Positions 45,589 to 53,792 of a stretch of DNA of 64,000 nt are shown here, piece by piece. The notes under the pieces are model-generated. The model saw only the letters and a list, made by a program, of their open reading frames with translations. It made no database searches and had not been told where the DNA came from. The position numbers and the translations under genes are program-made. Source of the DNA: Parasulfitobacter algicola (lineage in GTDB: Bacteria; Pseudomonadota; Alphaproteobacteria; Rhodobacterales; Rhodobacteraceae); contig NZ_JABUFE010000004.1 of NCBI RefSeq assembly GCF_013315265.1, positions 1 to 64,000 of the forward strand, written 5' to 3'. The number at the start of each line of letters is the position of its first letter. Within the stretch, counting starts at the first letter, position 1.

Positions 45589-47562
45589 ATGAGCACACGC
45601 AATGCAGATCTTAACCGCCGGGGCTTTCTTTACGGCACTGCCGCAGGCAGCGCCTTGATCGCTCTGCACCCTTTCTCTGCGCGCGCGGCCGGAACCCAGG
45701 CCCATCTGCGGATTATGGAAACCACTGATCTGCATGTGCATGTCTTTCCTTATGATTACTATTCCGACCAGCCCCGCGATACCGTCGGTCTGGCCCGCAC
45801 GGCATCCATCATCAAGGACATCCGGGCCCAGGCCACCAATAGCCTACTGATCGACAATGGGGACTTTTTGCAGGGCAATCCGATGGGCGACTACATCGCT
45901 TATGAACGCGGCATGAAAGACGGCGACATGCATCCCATCATAACTGCGATGAACCAAATGGACTTCGATGCATCCACCCTTGGCAACCACGAATTCAACT
46001 ATGGTCTTGATTTTTTGATGAAATCTATCGCGGGCAGCGCATTTCCCGTACTGTCGGCCAATGTGGTTCTGGAACAAGGCGCATCACCCACGGCCGACAA
46101 AACGCTGGTCAAACCCTATACAATCCTTGATCGCATGATCACAGATGGCAGCGGAACATCACACCCTATCAAAATTGGCCTAATCGGTTTCGTGCCCCCG
46201 CAGATCATGACATGGGACCGCCGCCATCTGGAAGGCAACGTAACCGCACGCGACATTATTCAGACCGCTCAGGCCTTTGTCCCCGAAATCAAGGAACAGG
46301 GCGCCGATATCATCATCGCGCTTAGCCATTCGGGCATTGGCGAAATGAACGCAAGCGACGGGATGGAAAACGCATCTGTTCCGTTGGCGGCACTGGACGG
46401 CATCGATGTGATCCTGACCGGCCACCATCATCGCACCTTCCCCGGCCCTGATTATGACGCCAACGACGTGATCGACCCCGTGGCGGGCACGATCCACGGC
46501 AAACCCGCTGTGATGGGTGGCTTTTGGGGCAGTCATCTTGGCCTGATCGACCTGATGCTGGATCATGATGGCGGGCAATGGCGCGTGATCACACACAGCG
46601 CAGAAACGCGGCCCATTTCCAAACGCAACGAAGATCGTTCAATCACACCGCTGGTCGAAAGCGACCCAGATGTTCTGGCCTCAGTCTCGGATATCCACGA
46701 TGGCACACTGGCCTATATCCGCCGCGCCGTCGGCAAAACCTCGGCCCCGCTGCACAGCTATTTCGCGCTGGTGGCAGATGACCCATCGGTGCAGATCGTG
46801 TCGAACGCGCAAAGCTGGTATATCAAGCAAATGTTGGTCGATACCGAATTTTCCGATCTGCCTATCCTGTCCGCAGCTGCCCCTTTCAAGGCAGGCGGCC
46901 GGGGCGGGGCGGAATACTATACCGATGTCCCTATCGGCGATGTGGCGATCAAGAATGTGGCTGATCTATATCTCTATCCCAACACCGTACGGGCTGTGAA
47001 AGTCACAGGGGCGCAGCTGAAAGATTGGCTTGAGCGATCTGCAGGCATGTTCAACCAGATCACGCCCAGACAAGCCGACCAAGTGCTGCTGAACCCTGAT
47101 TTTCCCAGCTATAATTTCGATGTCATCGATGGTGTCAGCTATCAGATCGACCTAAGCCAGCCGTCAAAATTCGACCCCAAGGGTATGCTGATCAACCCCG
47201 ATGCCAATCGTATCATCGATCTGACCTTTGATGGCGCGCCTGTTGATCCTGCACAGGAATTCATCATCGCCACCAATAATTATCGCGCAGGCGGCGGCGG
47301 CGATTTCCCGGGTGCCAAAGGCGATACGATTGTGTTTGAAGCCCCAGATACCAATCGCGATGTCATCGTCCGTTATATCATTGATCAGGGTACGATCGAG
47401 CCCAGTGCTGACGGCAATTGGCGCTTTGCACCCATGCCAGACACATCGGTTCTGTTTGATACGGGGCCTAAGGCGATGACCTATATCAGCGATGTCGATA
47501 TGCAGATTGAACAGACTGGCGATGGCTCTGACGGCTTCACGCGCTTGCGCATCCAGTTGTAA
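45589..47562 (+). CDS. cpdB: 2',3'-cyclic-nucleotide 2'-phosphodiesterase / 3'-nucleotidase
   Basis: The ATG at 45589, with CCGGAG upstream, gives 657 residues beginning with a twin-arginine signal (LNRRGFLYGTAAGSALIAL). The metallophosphatase domain shows METTDLHVHVFPYD, LIDNGDFLQGNPMGDY, TLGNHEFNYG, ALSHSGIGE and TGHHHRTFPG, the five metal-binding blocks. The C-terminal 5'-nucleotidase domain (about 360-640) carries VRAVKVTGAQLKDWLERSAG and FIIATNNYRAGGGGDFPG. It hydrolyses nucleotides in the periplasm to salvage phosphate and nucleosides. Tat rather than Sec export suggests folding with metal in the cytoplasm. Confidence 0.93.
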   Translation: MSTRNADLNRRGFLYGTAAGSALIALHPFSARAAGTQAHLRIMETTDLHVHVFPYDYYSDQPRDTVGLARTASIIKDIRAQATNSLLIDNGDFLQGNPMGDYIAYERGMKDGDMHPIITAMNQMDFDASTLGNHEFNYGLDFLMKSIAGSAFPVLSANVVLEQGASPTADKTLVKPYTILDRMITDGSGTSHPIKIGLIGFVPPQIMTWDRRHLEGNVTARDIIQTAQAFVPEIKEQGADIIIALSHSGIGEMNASDGMENASVPLAALDGIDVILTGHHHRTFPGPDYDANDVIDPVAGTIHGKPAVMGGFWGSHLGLIDLMLDHDGGQWRVITHSAETRPISKRNEDRSITPLVESDPDVLASVSDIHDGTLAYIRRAVGKTSAPLHSYFALVADDPSVQIVSNAQSWYIKQMLVDTEFSDLPILSAAAPFKAGGRGGAEYYTDVPIGDVAIKNVADLYLYPNTVRAVKVTGAQLKDWLERSAGMFNQITPRQADQVLLNPDFPSYNFDVIDGVSYQIDLSQPSKFDPKGMLINPDANRIIDLTFDGAPVDPAQEFIIATNNYRAGGGGDFPGAKGDTIVFEAPDTNRDVIVRYIIDQGTIEPSADGNWRFAPMPDTSVLFDTGPKAMTYISDVDMQIEQTGDGSDGFTRLRIQL

Positions 47563-47575
47563 CAGGCTGACCTAA

Positions 47576-47627
47576 GATCCCGGATCATGTCCGGGATCAC
47601 CGCAGCAGTCCCGGGCATGATCCGGGA
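47576..47627. repeat. Paired REP-like hairpins
   Basis: Two 20-23-bp palindromes stand in tandem: GATCCCGGATCATGTCCGGGATC (47576-47598) and GTCCCGGGCATGATCCGGGAC (about 47608-47627). They share the TCCCGG-GATCATG-CCGGGA core in opposite orientation and lie between the convergent cpdB and bciA 3' ends. They look like a dispersed extragenic repeat of the type common in alphaproteobacteria and may also act as a terminator on both strands. Confidence 0.7.
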
Positions 47628-47649
47628 CCTCATCTCATACAGCAATATA

Positions 47650-48633
47650 CTAAAACACCGCGTGATCCCCACGATCCACCGTCGCCTTACCCGCCAAAAC
47701 ACGTTCATAAAACTCAAACAGCGTATCCGCGCCCGTCGATGGGGTGGCCGTCGCATCATAACGCCCTGCATCCGCATCCCAAACCAACATAGACTCAGTC
47801 GCATAATACCGGCCGATCCGCGCCAGCTCTGCCTTCTCGCGCAACTTGGGTGATAATCGTCCCAATGCACCAAGCCCGCCAGTAATCGCATCCAACATTC
47901 CAACCGGCACCTGCCGAAACTTCGGCTGTTGCCCCAAAAGTTGAAACAGATGCTCACCCTGCTGGCGCGGTGTGATCGCATCCCCCGGCCCACCAATCGG
48001 CAAAATACAATTCTGCCGCATTTCATCATCCAAACATTCGGCCAAATAGGTCCCTAAATCCCTGTCACTGATCGGCTTGCATGCAGTCAGCGTCCCATCC
48101 CCAAACAACAGATAAGGCTTGCCCCGTCGCACCCGATCAATCTGACCAGACAGCGATTTGAAAAACGCCGTAGGCCGAACAATGGAATAGGCTATGCCCG
48201 ACCGGATCAAAACCTGTTCAAACGCCAGCTTGGCATGTTGAAATTCCAAAAGCGGGCGCTGAACGCAAATCGCTGACAGCAAAACCATCTGGGTGATCCC
48301 CGACCTTTGCGCCACGGCCAACGCATCGACATGCGCCTGATGATCAATCGCCCAGGCATCGCGTGGCGCACCCGTGCGCGACGCCAGGCAAGACACAAGC
48401 GCATCAAACGGTTCCCCACAAAACCCATCGCGGCCCAGCGATACCGGATCTGTCACATCACCCTGCCGCACGATGACATCGCTGCGTATTTTGGAACCCG
48501 GGCGCACAAAACAGACGACTTGGTGCCCCCGCTCCATCAAGGCGTCGACAGTCGTGCGCCCGATGGTGCCCGTGCCCCCCAAAACGAAAACCCGCTTGGG
48601 CGTCGGTGATGGCTGAAATATCCGTTCGCTCAT
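47650..48633 (-). CDS. bciA: Divinyl (proto)chlorophyllide 8-vinyl reductase, BciA type
   Basis: The 327-residue SDR-fold protein (start ATG 48633, MSERIFQPS) has the NADPH motif VLGGTGTIGRTTVDAL and the distinctive DVR/BciA blocks: VSCLASRTGAPRDAWAIDHQ, VLLSAICVQRPLLEFQHAKL, YSIVRPTAFFKSLSGQ, CKPISDRDL, and LPIGGPGDAITPRQQGEHLF, which I recognise from plant DVR proteins. It reduces the 8-vinyl group during bacteriochlorophyll synthesis. It sits about 4 kb from the bchG operon but on the opposite strand, and no PpsR-type TGT-N12-ACA motif was found upstream. Confidence 0.93.
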   Translation of the reverse strand: MSERIFQPSPTPKRVFVLGGTGTIGRTTVDALMERGHQVVCFVRPGSKIRSDVIVRQGDVTDPVSLGRDGFCGEPFDALVSCLASRTGAPRDAWAIDHQAHVDALAVAQRSGITQMVLLSAICVQRPLLEFQHAKLAFEQVLIRSGIAYSIVRPTAFFKSLSGQIDRVRRGKPYLLFGDGTLTACKPISDRDLGTYLAECLDDEMRQNCILPIGGPGDAITPRQQGEHLFQLLGQQPKFRQVPVGMLDAITGGLGALGRLSPKLREKAELARIGRYYATESMLVWDADAGRYDATATPSTGADTLFEFYERVLAGKATVDRGDHAVF

Positions 48634-48708
48634 GTGCCGCACCCTAGCCGATCCCGGTCATCCAACACCAGATCAACCGTTAACAGTTTCAACCAGCAGG
48701 GCGCGCAG

Positions 48709-48756
48709 TTTTGTACAAAATATTTGGTACAAAACCCATGTACAAAATATACAAAA
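48709..48756. promoter_or_regulatory. Repeated TGTACAAAA array upstream of pncB
   Basis: Three copies of a (T)GTACAAAA element follow one another: TTTTGTACAAAA (a perfect 12-bp palindrome, 48709-48720), GGTACAAAA (48726-48734) and TGTACAAAATATACAAAA (48740-48756). They lie about 75-120 bp upstream of the pncB start in the region shared with bciA, the position expected of a repressor array. The cognate regulator is not known to me. Confidence 0.55.
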
Positions 48757-48831
48757 CGCGTCTGCACCCTGCCCTTTGCACAGATGAACACAATCGCGTA
48801 AAGCTACTTTGGAAAAAACGGGGGATCGACT

Positions 48832-50121
48832 TTGGATATTGCGACACGCGTCTGGAATCGCAGGTGGAAAATTGACCCGATCGTGCGATCCCTAATCGAC
48901 ACGGATTTCTATAAGCTATTGATGTGTCAGTCTATTTTCCGTAATAAGCCTGACACAAACGTCACCTTTAGCCTGATCAATCGCACCAAATCCATTCGTC
49001 TGGCCGAACTGGTCGACGAAGGTGAGCTGCGCGAACAATTGGATCACATAAGGTCACTTTCCCTATCCCGCGGCGAAAATACATGGCTGCGCGGGAACAC
49101 ATTCTATGGCAAGCGCCAGATGTTTCGACCCGATTTTATGGAATGGTTTGAGGGGCTTAGACTGCCTGACTATCATTTGGAAAAACGTGACGGACAGTAC
49201 GAACTAACGTTCGAAGGCAGCTGGCCCGAGGTCATGTTATGGGAAATCCCTGCCCTTGCCGTATTGATGGAGTTGCGCGGCCGCGCCGTTTTGGGCGATA
49301 TGCGCAAGTTCGAGCTTCAGGTTCTATATGCCCGCGCCATGACAAAACTGTGGGGAAAGGTCGAAAAACTACGTGACATCAAAGACTTGCAAATCGCTGA
49401 CTTCGGCACCCGCCGCCGCCACAGCTATCTGTGGCAGGATTGGGCTGTGCAGGCCATGATGGAAGGCTTGGGCGAAAAATTCGTTGGAACTTCAAACTGT
49501 CTGATCGCTATGCGCCGCGATATCGAAGCCATCGGCACCAACGCACATGAACTTCCCATGGTCTATTCAGCACTGGCTGAAACAGACGAAGATTTGCGTC
49601 AGGCACCCTATAAAGTTCTGGCCGATTGGCACGATGAACATGATGGTAATTTGCGAATGATTTTACCCGATACCTATGGAACAAAAGGATTTTTAGACGC
49701 CGCGCCTGACTGGCTGGCCGGATGGACAGGCATTCGCGTCGACAGTGGCGACCCGGCACAAGGCGCCGAAACAGCGATCAAATGGTGGCAATCACGCGGC
49801 GAGGATCCACAAGAAAAACGGGTTATTTTTTCTGACGGGCTGGATGTGGAAAAAATACGGGAACTTCAGGCGCAATTCGCAAACCGCGTGCGCGTGTCAT
49901 TCGGTTGGGGCACCTTGCTGACAAACGACTTCCGTGGGTTGGTACCGAACGATGCGCTGGCACCATTTTCCCTTGTATGCAAAGCCGTTAGCGCGAATGG
50001 CAGACCCACCGTCAAGCTTAGTGACAATCCCCTAAAAGCAATGGGGCCGACCGGTGAGATTGAACGCTATAAACGGGTGTTCCACTTGGGCGAACAAAAG
50101 GCGTTAGACGTCGTCGTTTAG
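48832..50121 (+). CDS. pncB: Nicotinate phosphoribosyltransferase
   Basis: The TTG at 48832 is taken as start (LDIATRVWNRRWKIDPIVRS, 429 residues), with GGGGG 7 bp upstream; no ATG fits. The family blocks are present: SLIDTDFYKLLMCQSIFRN, the phosphorylated-histidine region GTRRRHSYLWQDWAV, GTSNCLIAMRRDIEAIGTNA, and the phosphoribosyl-binding IRVDSGDPAQGAETAI near 304. It makes nicotinate mononucleotide in NAD salvage. The 3' end overlaps the convergent kinase gene by 18 bp. Confidence 0.94.
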   Translation: MDIATRVWNRRWKIDPIVRSLIDTDFYKLLMCQSIFRNKPDTNVTFSLINRTKSIRLAELVDEGELREQLDHIRSLSLSRGENTWLRGNTFYGKRQMFRPDFMEWFEGLRLPDYHLEKRDGQYELTFEGSWPEVMLWEIPALAVLMELRGRAVLGDMRKFELQVLYARAMTKLWGKVEKLRDIKDLQIADFGTRRRHSYLWQDWAVQAMMEGLGEKFVGTSNCLIAMRRDIEAIGTNAHELPMVYSALAETDEDLRQAPYKVLADWHDEHDGNLRMILPDTYGTKGFLDAAPDWLAGWTGIRVDSGDPAQGAETAIKWWQSRGEDPQEKRVIFSDGLDVEKIRELQAQFANRVRVSFGWGTLLTNDFRGLVPNDALAPFSLVCKAVSANGRPTVKLSDNPLKAMGPTGEIERYKRVFHLGEQKALDVVV

Positions 50122-51042
50122 GTATTTCGCGCAATGTAACGCACGACCCAGATAATAAGCCTGTCGAGGATCATCGGCAGACGCACGCGACATGATCCAT
50201 CCAGCCGAGGCCAGCGCCCGCAATGCCATAAATCGCGGGACCTGATCTAAAAGCCTGGCGATGCCGATGCCTTTGCAATCCGCATAGCCAGCACATAGCG
50301 CATTGATTAGATTTGATAAATCTGGATCATTCCAGTATTGCACCAATGCGACACCAAGATCGTAAAGTCGATAACCAATGCCTGCGTCATCAAAATCGAT
50401 CAGCCAAAGACCGGCATCATCAACCAGAACATTTTCCCCAAGGGCGTCGGCATGTATCGCGCCAATGTCGGGATAATCCAGCTGCTTTAACCACGTCCGC
50501 GCCAGGTCCCGTTTTTCGCGCAACACTGTAGCTTCAGCTAGCTGCAATGCCGGGTTCTCCCAATATCTGCCCCAAAGCGGATCTGGTCCGGTCAATCCTT
50601 TGCAATCCCAAGCAGGGCGGACAGTTGGGTCAAGCTTGGCACTTGTATCGCTGATTTGGTGTAAATCAGCTAACATATTGCCCAGATTGTAAAAATTTTG
50701 GATCAATACATTTTTATTCTGAATATCAAAAAGCGTCGACGCATCGATCCAAGACACCATACTTAGCACCTGACCGCTTTGGGTTTGATGCAAAAAAGTG
50801 CCCTGTGGCGTTTGCACAGGACGTGGGCATCTAAACCCGTTTGCTGTCAAACTTTCAGTCCAATGCAACTCAGCCTCGACGGCCGCTGCTGACTGATAAC
50901 CAATGCGATGAACCCGAAGCGCACAACGTCGTCCATCTGACAAGGAGACATCAAAAACAGCATTTTCACGCTGCGCCACTAATTTAGGGGCGCTTTGAAA
51001 CCCACCCCAAGCCTGCGCCGCCTCTTGGATCAGATCTTTCAA
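50104..51042 (-). CDS. Aminoglycoside-phosphotransferase-fold kinase
   Basis: This 312-residue kinase is of the APH/choline-kinase type: an N-lobe with ALRVHRIGY (putative ATP-binding lysine replaced by Arg), the catalytic loop IGAIHADALGENVLV (about 193-207) and the metal-binding LIDFDDAGIGYRLYDLGVAL. It overlaps an AGXT2L-like aminotransferase by 4 bp. In eukaryotes the same pairing (hydroxylysine kinase with phosphohydroxylysine phospho-lyase, or ethanolamine-phosphate phospho-lyase) degrades an amino alcohol in two steps; I infer a similar small-molecule kinase here rather than antibiotic resistance. Confidence 0.8.
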   Translation of the reverse strand: MKDLIQEAAQAWGGFQSAPKLVAQRENAVFDVSLSDGRRCALRVHRIGYQSAAAVEAELHWTESLTANGFRCPRPVQTPQGTFLHQTQSGQVLSMVSWIDASTLFDIQNKNVLIQNFYNLGNMLADLHQISDTSAKLDPTVRPAWDCKGLTGPDPLWGRYWENPALQLAEATVLREKRDLARTWLKQLDYPDIGAIHADALGENVLVDDAGLWLIDFDDAGIGYRLYDLGVALVQYWNDPDLSNLINALCAGYADCKGIGIARLLDQVPRFMALRALASAGWIMSRASADDPRQAYYLGRALHCAKYLNDDV

Positions 51043-52307
51043 ATCCGCGTCTCTTTCAGAACATCTTCCAGCGCATTTATCGCCATATCCGCATTGTCAC
51101 GCGAAAACGGCATCGGTGGTCGCATTTTTAGCGTATTCATATGCCGTCCGATCCGGTTCAGCAGAATACCGCGGTGGCGCATCGCCTCGACTACGCGGGC
51201 AGTAAAATCTGTGGCCGGTGTCCCATCATCCACCACGAATTCAATGCCGAAAAACAGACCCAATCCCCGCGCCTCAGCTTTCAACGGATGCTGAATCGCC
51301 TGCAACCGGTCCAACGCATAGGCCCCAACATCACAGGCATTTTCCACCAAACCTTCATCTTCGATCACCTGTAATGTCGCCATTGCCGCCGCACAACTGA
51401 CCGGATTTCCGCCAAAAGTATTGAAATAGCCAAATGCGTCTCGGAAAGCGCCCATTATATCGGGTCTGCTGATAACGGCCGCCACCGGGTGCCCATTCGC
51501 CATAGGCTTTCCCACGGTCACGACATCAGGCGAAAAGCCAAGCCATTCGTGTCCCCACCATGCAGCACCGATGCGCCCAAAACCTGGCTGCACCTCGTCA
51601 CACAGGATCAAACCACCAGCATCGCGGATCACTTTGACCGCTGGATTCAAAAATCCAGGCAATAAGGCAGGAAAGCCTTCGTTGGCGAAAGTCGGGCACA
51701 GCATAAAGCCGGAAAACCCATGCCCAGCCTGTTCCAATTCTGCAATAGCGGCTGCGATATTATCCGCAAAAACCTGTGGTTGCGCCTGCACAGACCCACC
51801 CAACGGCCGTACAGTATCTGGCGCAGGCACCAGCCGCACATGCGAAGGATAACCGCCGATTGGGGGCCGTCGTGTCGACAGTTGCGCAACGGCAGTCGTA
51901 TTCCCATGATAGGTATTGTCTGTCGCGATAATGCCCGTTTTACCTGTCATAGCCTGTGCCATGCGCAAGGCGATATCATTCGCCTCGGACCCGGTGCACA
52001 CCATGATCGCCTGATTTAAGCCATGCTGAAACTTGACTGTAAGCCGTTCTATATAATCCAGAATTCCATCATGCAGATACCGTGTGTGGGTATTCAACAT
52101 CGCCGCTTGCTGCGCAATCGCCTTGACCACTTTTGGATGACAATGTCCCACATGTGGAACATTGTTATAGCAATCAAGATAACGCCGTCCCTCCGTATCC
52201 CAAAGCCAAACGCCTTGCCCGCGCACAATATGCACCGGATCCTCATAGAACGTCGGTACATTCGGCCCCATCAATTGCTGTCGGCGCGCAAGCATATTAT
52301 AACTCAT
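51039..52307 (-). CDS. Class III PLP enzyme, phospho-lyase (AGXT2L)-like
   Basis: The 422-residue fold-type I enzyme has a PLP-lysine block VVTVGKPMANGHPVAAV (Lys near 265), LILCDEVQPGFGRIGAAWWG and the phosphate-binding CTGSEANDIALRMAQ. Its N-terminus (YLDCYNNVPHVGHCHPKVV, then LNTHTRYLHDGILDYIERL) closely resembles ethanolamine-phosphate and phosphohydroxylysine phospho-lyases, which eliminate phosphate and ammonia instead of transaminating. Overlaps join it to arfB upstream and the APH-fold kinase downstream. A kinase-then-lyase catabolic step is inferred; a true aminotransferase cannot be excluded. Confidence 0.85.
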   Translation of the reverse strand: MSYNMLARRQQLMGPNVPTFYEDPVHIVRGQGVWLWDTEGRRYLDCYNNVPHVGHCHPKVVKAIAQQAAMLNTHTRYLHDGILDYIERLTVKFQHGLNQAIMVCTGSEANDIALRMAQAMTGKTGIIATDNTYHGNTTAVAQLSTRRPPIGGYPSHVRLVPAPDTVRPLGGSVQAQPQVFADNIAAAIAELEQAGHGFSGFMLCPTFANEGFPALLPGFLNPAVKVIRDAGGLILCDEVQPGFGRIGAAWWGHEWLGFSPDVVTVGKPMANGHPVAAVISRPDIMGAFRDAFGYFNTFGGNPVSCAAAMATLQVIEDEGLVENACDVGAYALDRLQAIQHPLKAEARGLGLFFGIEFVVDDGTPATDFTARVVEAMRHRGILLNRIGRHMNTLKMRPPMPFSRDNADMAINALEDVLKETRI

Positions 52308-52723
52308 TCTTCGGTCACCCGACCACGAAGGGCTTTAACTTCACCTCTTTTGACCTTGCTTGCAATTCTGCGTTTCTGACTGCCCAAAGTGGGGCGTGTC
52401 GGAATGCGGCGTTTAGGCTTCACCAAAGCTTTTTTAATCAATTTAACCAGCCTATCTCGTGCAATATCACGGTTACGCGCCTGACTGCGTGTCTCTTCGG
52501 CGCGGATAATAATTGCACCATCCAAGGTCCAACGCCGCCCAGCTAAGCGTTTTAGTCGCCGTTTTACAGCATCAGGCAAATTTGGACTGCGGTCAGCCTC
52601 AAACCGTAATTCCACAGCGGTCGAAACCTTGTTTACATTCTGACCACCAGGCCCTGACGCACGGGTAAAGCTTTCTGTAAGTTCCCAATCTTGCAGGGTA
52701 ATTGCATCATTTATCTTTAACAT
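52304..52723 (-). CDS. arfB: Alternative ribosome-rescue factor / peptidyl-tRNA hydrolase ArfB
   Basis: The start is the ATG at 52723 (MLKINDAITLQDWELTESFT), giving 139 residues; the longer frame is not conserved. The catalytic GGQ is in RASGPGGQNVNKVST (26-28), and the C-terminal basic tail (KKALVKPKRRIPTRPTLGSQKRR) is the part that enters the empty mRNA channel of stalled ribosomes. It overlaps the class III PLP gene by 4 bp, probably through compact packing rather than shared function. Confidence 0.93.
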   Translation of the reverse strand: MLKINDAITLQDWELTESFTRASGPGGQNVNKVSTAVELRFEADRSPNLPDAVKRRLKRLAGRRWTLDGAIIIRAEETRSQARNRDIARDRLVKLIKKALVKPKRRIPTRPTLGSQKRRIASKVKRGEVKALRGRVTEE

Positions 52724-52829
52724 AACCTGATAATACACAGGTCTTTCGGGCAAGACCATTTCATTGTTTCACGAATACCAGCGGTGCTAAATGGCAAAAG
52801 GTTCAAAATAAATAGTTCGCCTGCGACAC

Positions 52830-52847
52830 TGTCACACTGACTTTACA
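52830..52847. promoter_or_regulatory. Candidate PpsR/CrtJ site 1
   Basis: TGT-CACACTGACTTT-ACA fits the TGT-N12-ACA consensus of the aerobic/light repressor of photosynthesis genes. It lies 37 bp upstream of the bchG start. Confidence 0.65.
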
Positions 52848-52864
52848 CTTGCTGATTCTTGAAA

Positions 52865-52882
52865 TGTATCGCAAAGTTTACA
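52865..52882. promoter_or_regulatory. Candidate PpsR/CrtJ site 2
   Basis: TGT-ATCGCAAAGTTT-ACA is a second match to TGT-N12-ACA, 17 bp after site 1 and ending 1 bp before the bchG ATG. Paired sites about two helical turns or less apart are typical of PpsR targets. Confidence 0.65.
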
Positions 52883-52883
52883 C

Positions 52884-53792
52884 ATGAGTGTCAGTGAAAG
52901 TTTACATATGCGCCATTGGCCCGAACCACGGGCAATGATCACACTGATCAAACCGATCACATGGTTTCCCCCAATGTGGGCTTATCTGTGCGGTGTCGTT
53001 TCATCTGGTGTTTCCCCCTTAAGTCAATGGGGCTTAGTTATTTTGGGCATTATATTGGCCGGTCCGATTGTCTGCGGAATGAGCCAAGCCGCCAATGATT
53101 GGTGCGACCGTCATGTGGATGCAATCAATGAACCAAACCGGCCTATTCCCTCTGGTAGTGTGCCGGGACGATGGGGCCTGTGGATCGCGCTTGCGATGTC
53201 CGTGCTGTCACTGATCGTTGGGTGGCAACTGGGACCTTGGGGGTTTGGCGCAACGGTTGTCGGTGTTCTGGCAGCTTGGGCCTATTCCACCGAACCTTTG
53301 CGACTGAAAAAATCCGGTTGGTGGGGCCCCGGTTTGGTGGGGCTGTGTTACGAAGGTTTGCCATGGTTCACCGGGGCCGCCGTTCTAAGCGCAGGCGCAC
53401 CATCTTGGCCTGTTATCATTGTTGCCCTTCTTTATGCCATGGGCGCGCATGGCATCATGACCCTAAATGATTTCAAAGCATTAGAAGGCGACCGGCAAAC
53501 CGGCATCGCGTCGCTCCCTGTTAGGCTTGGCGCCGAACGTGCCGCAAAACTTGCCTGTATTATCATGGCTGTGCCGCAAGCAATTGTTATCGTGCTTTTG
53601 CTTTTATGGGATCGCCCCTGGCACGCATTAGCTGTTGCAGCGGTATTACTGGCACAATTCTGGGCCATGCGCGTGTTGTTGACAGACCCCAAGGGCCGCG
53701 CGCCTTGGTATAATGCAACCGGAGTGACGCTTTATATCAGCGGCATGATGATTACGGCATTCGCGATCCGCAGTACCGGGATTTGGCCATGA
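52884..53792 (+). CDS. bchG: Bacteriochlorophyll synthase
   Basis: This 302-residue UbiA-type prenyltransferase attaches geranylgeranyl or phytyl to bacteriochlorophyllide. Eight or so membrane helices surround the two diphosphate/metal motifs NDWCDRHVDAINEPNRPIPS (about 71-90) and NDFKALEGDRQTGIASLPVR (about 193-212). The N-terminus (MSVSESLHMRHWPEPRAMITLIKPITWFPPMW) resembles known BchG proteins, supporting the ATG at 52884, although neither it nor the ATG at 52908 has a good Shine-Dalgarno sequence. It is the first gene of bchG-lhaA-bchP-idi and overlaps lhaA by 4 bp. Confidence 0.95.
   Translation: MSVSESLHMRHWPEPRAMITLIKPITWFPPMWAYLCGVVSSGVSPLSQWGLVILGIILAGPIVCGMSQAANDWCDRHVDAINEPNRPIPSGSVPGRWGLWIALAMSVLSLIVGWQLGPWGFGATVVGVLAAWAYSTEPLRLKKSGWWGPGLVGLCYEGLPWFTGAAVLSAGAPSWPVIIVALLYAMGAHGIMTLNDFKALEGDRQTGIASLPVRLGAERAAKLACIIMAVPQAIVIVLLLLWDRPWHALAVAAVLLAQFWAMRVLLTDPKGRAPWYNATGVTLYISGMMITAFAIRSTGIWP
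52889..52906. promoter_or_regulatory. Candidate PpsR/CrtJ site 3, inside the bchG frame
   Basis: TGT-CAGTGAAAGTTT-ACA is a third match, 6 bp after site 2. It is within the first codons of bchG if the ATG at 52884 is used, or just upstream of an alternative ATG at 52908. Sites 2 and 3 share the AAAGTTTACA end, which suggests a local duplication. Confidence 0.55.

Noticed and set aside
48709-48756. PpsR sites upstream of bciA
   Set aside because: TGT and ACA occur in the array, but the spacing is 14 or other values, not 12; the motif is a different palindrome.
50104-51042. Aminoglycoside resistance gene
   Set aside because: The APH fold is shared by many small-molecule kinases, and the overlap with a phospho-lyase-like gene points to metabolism.
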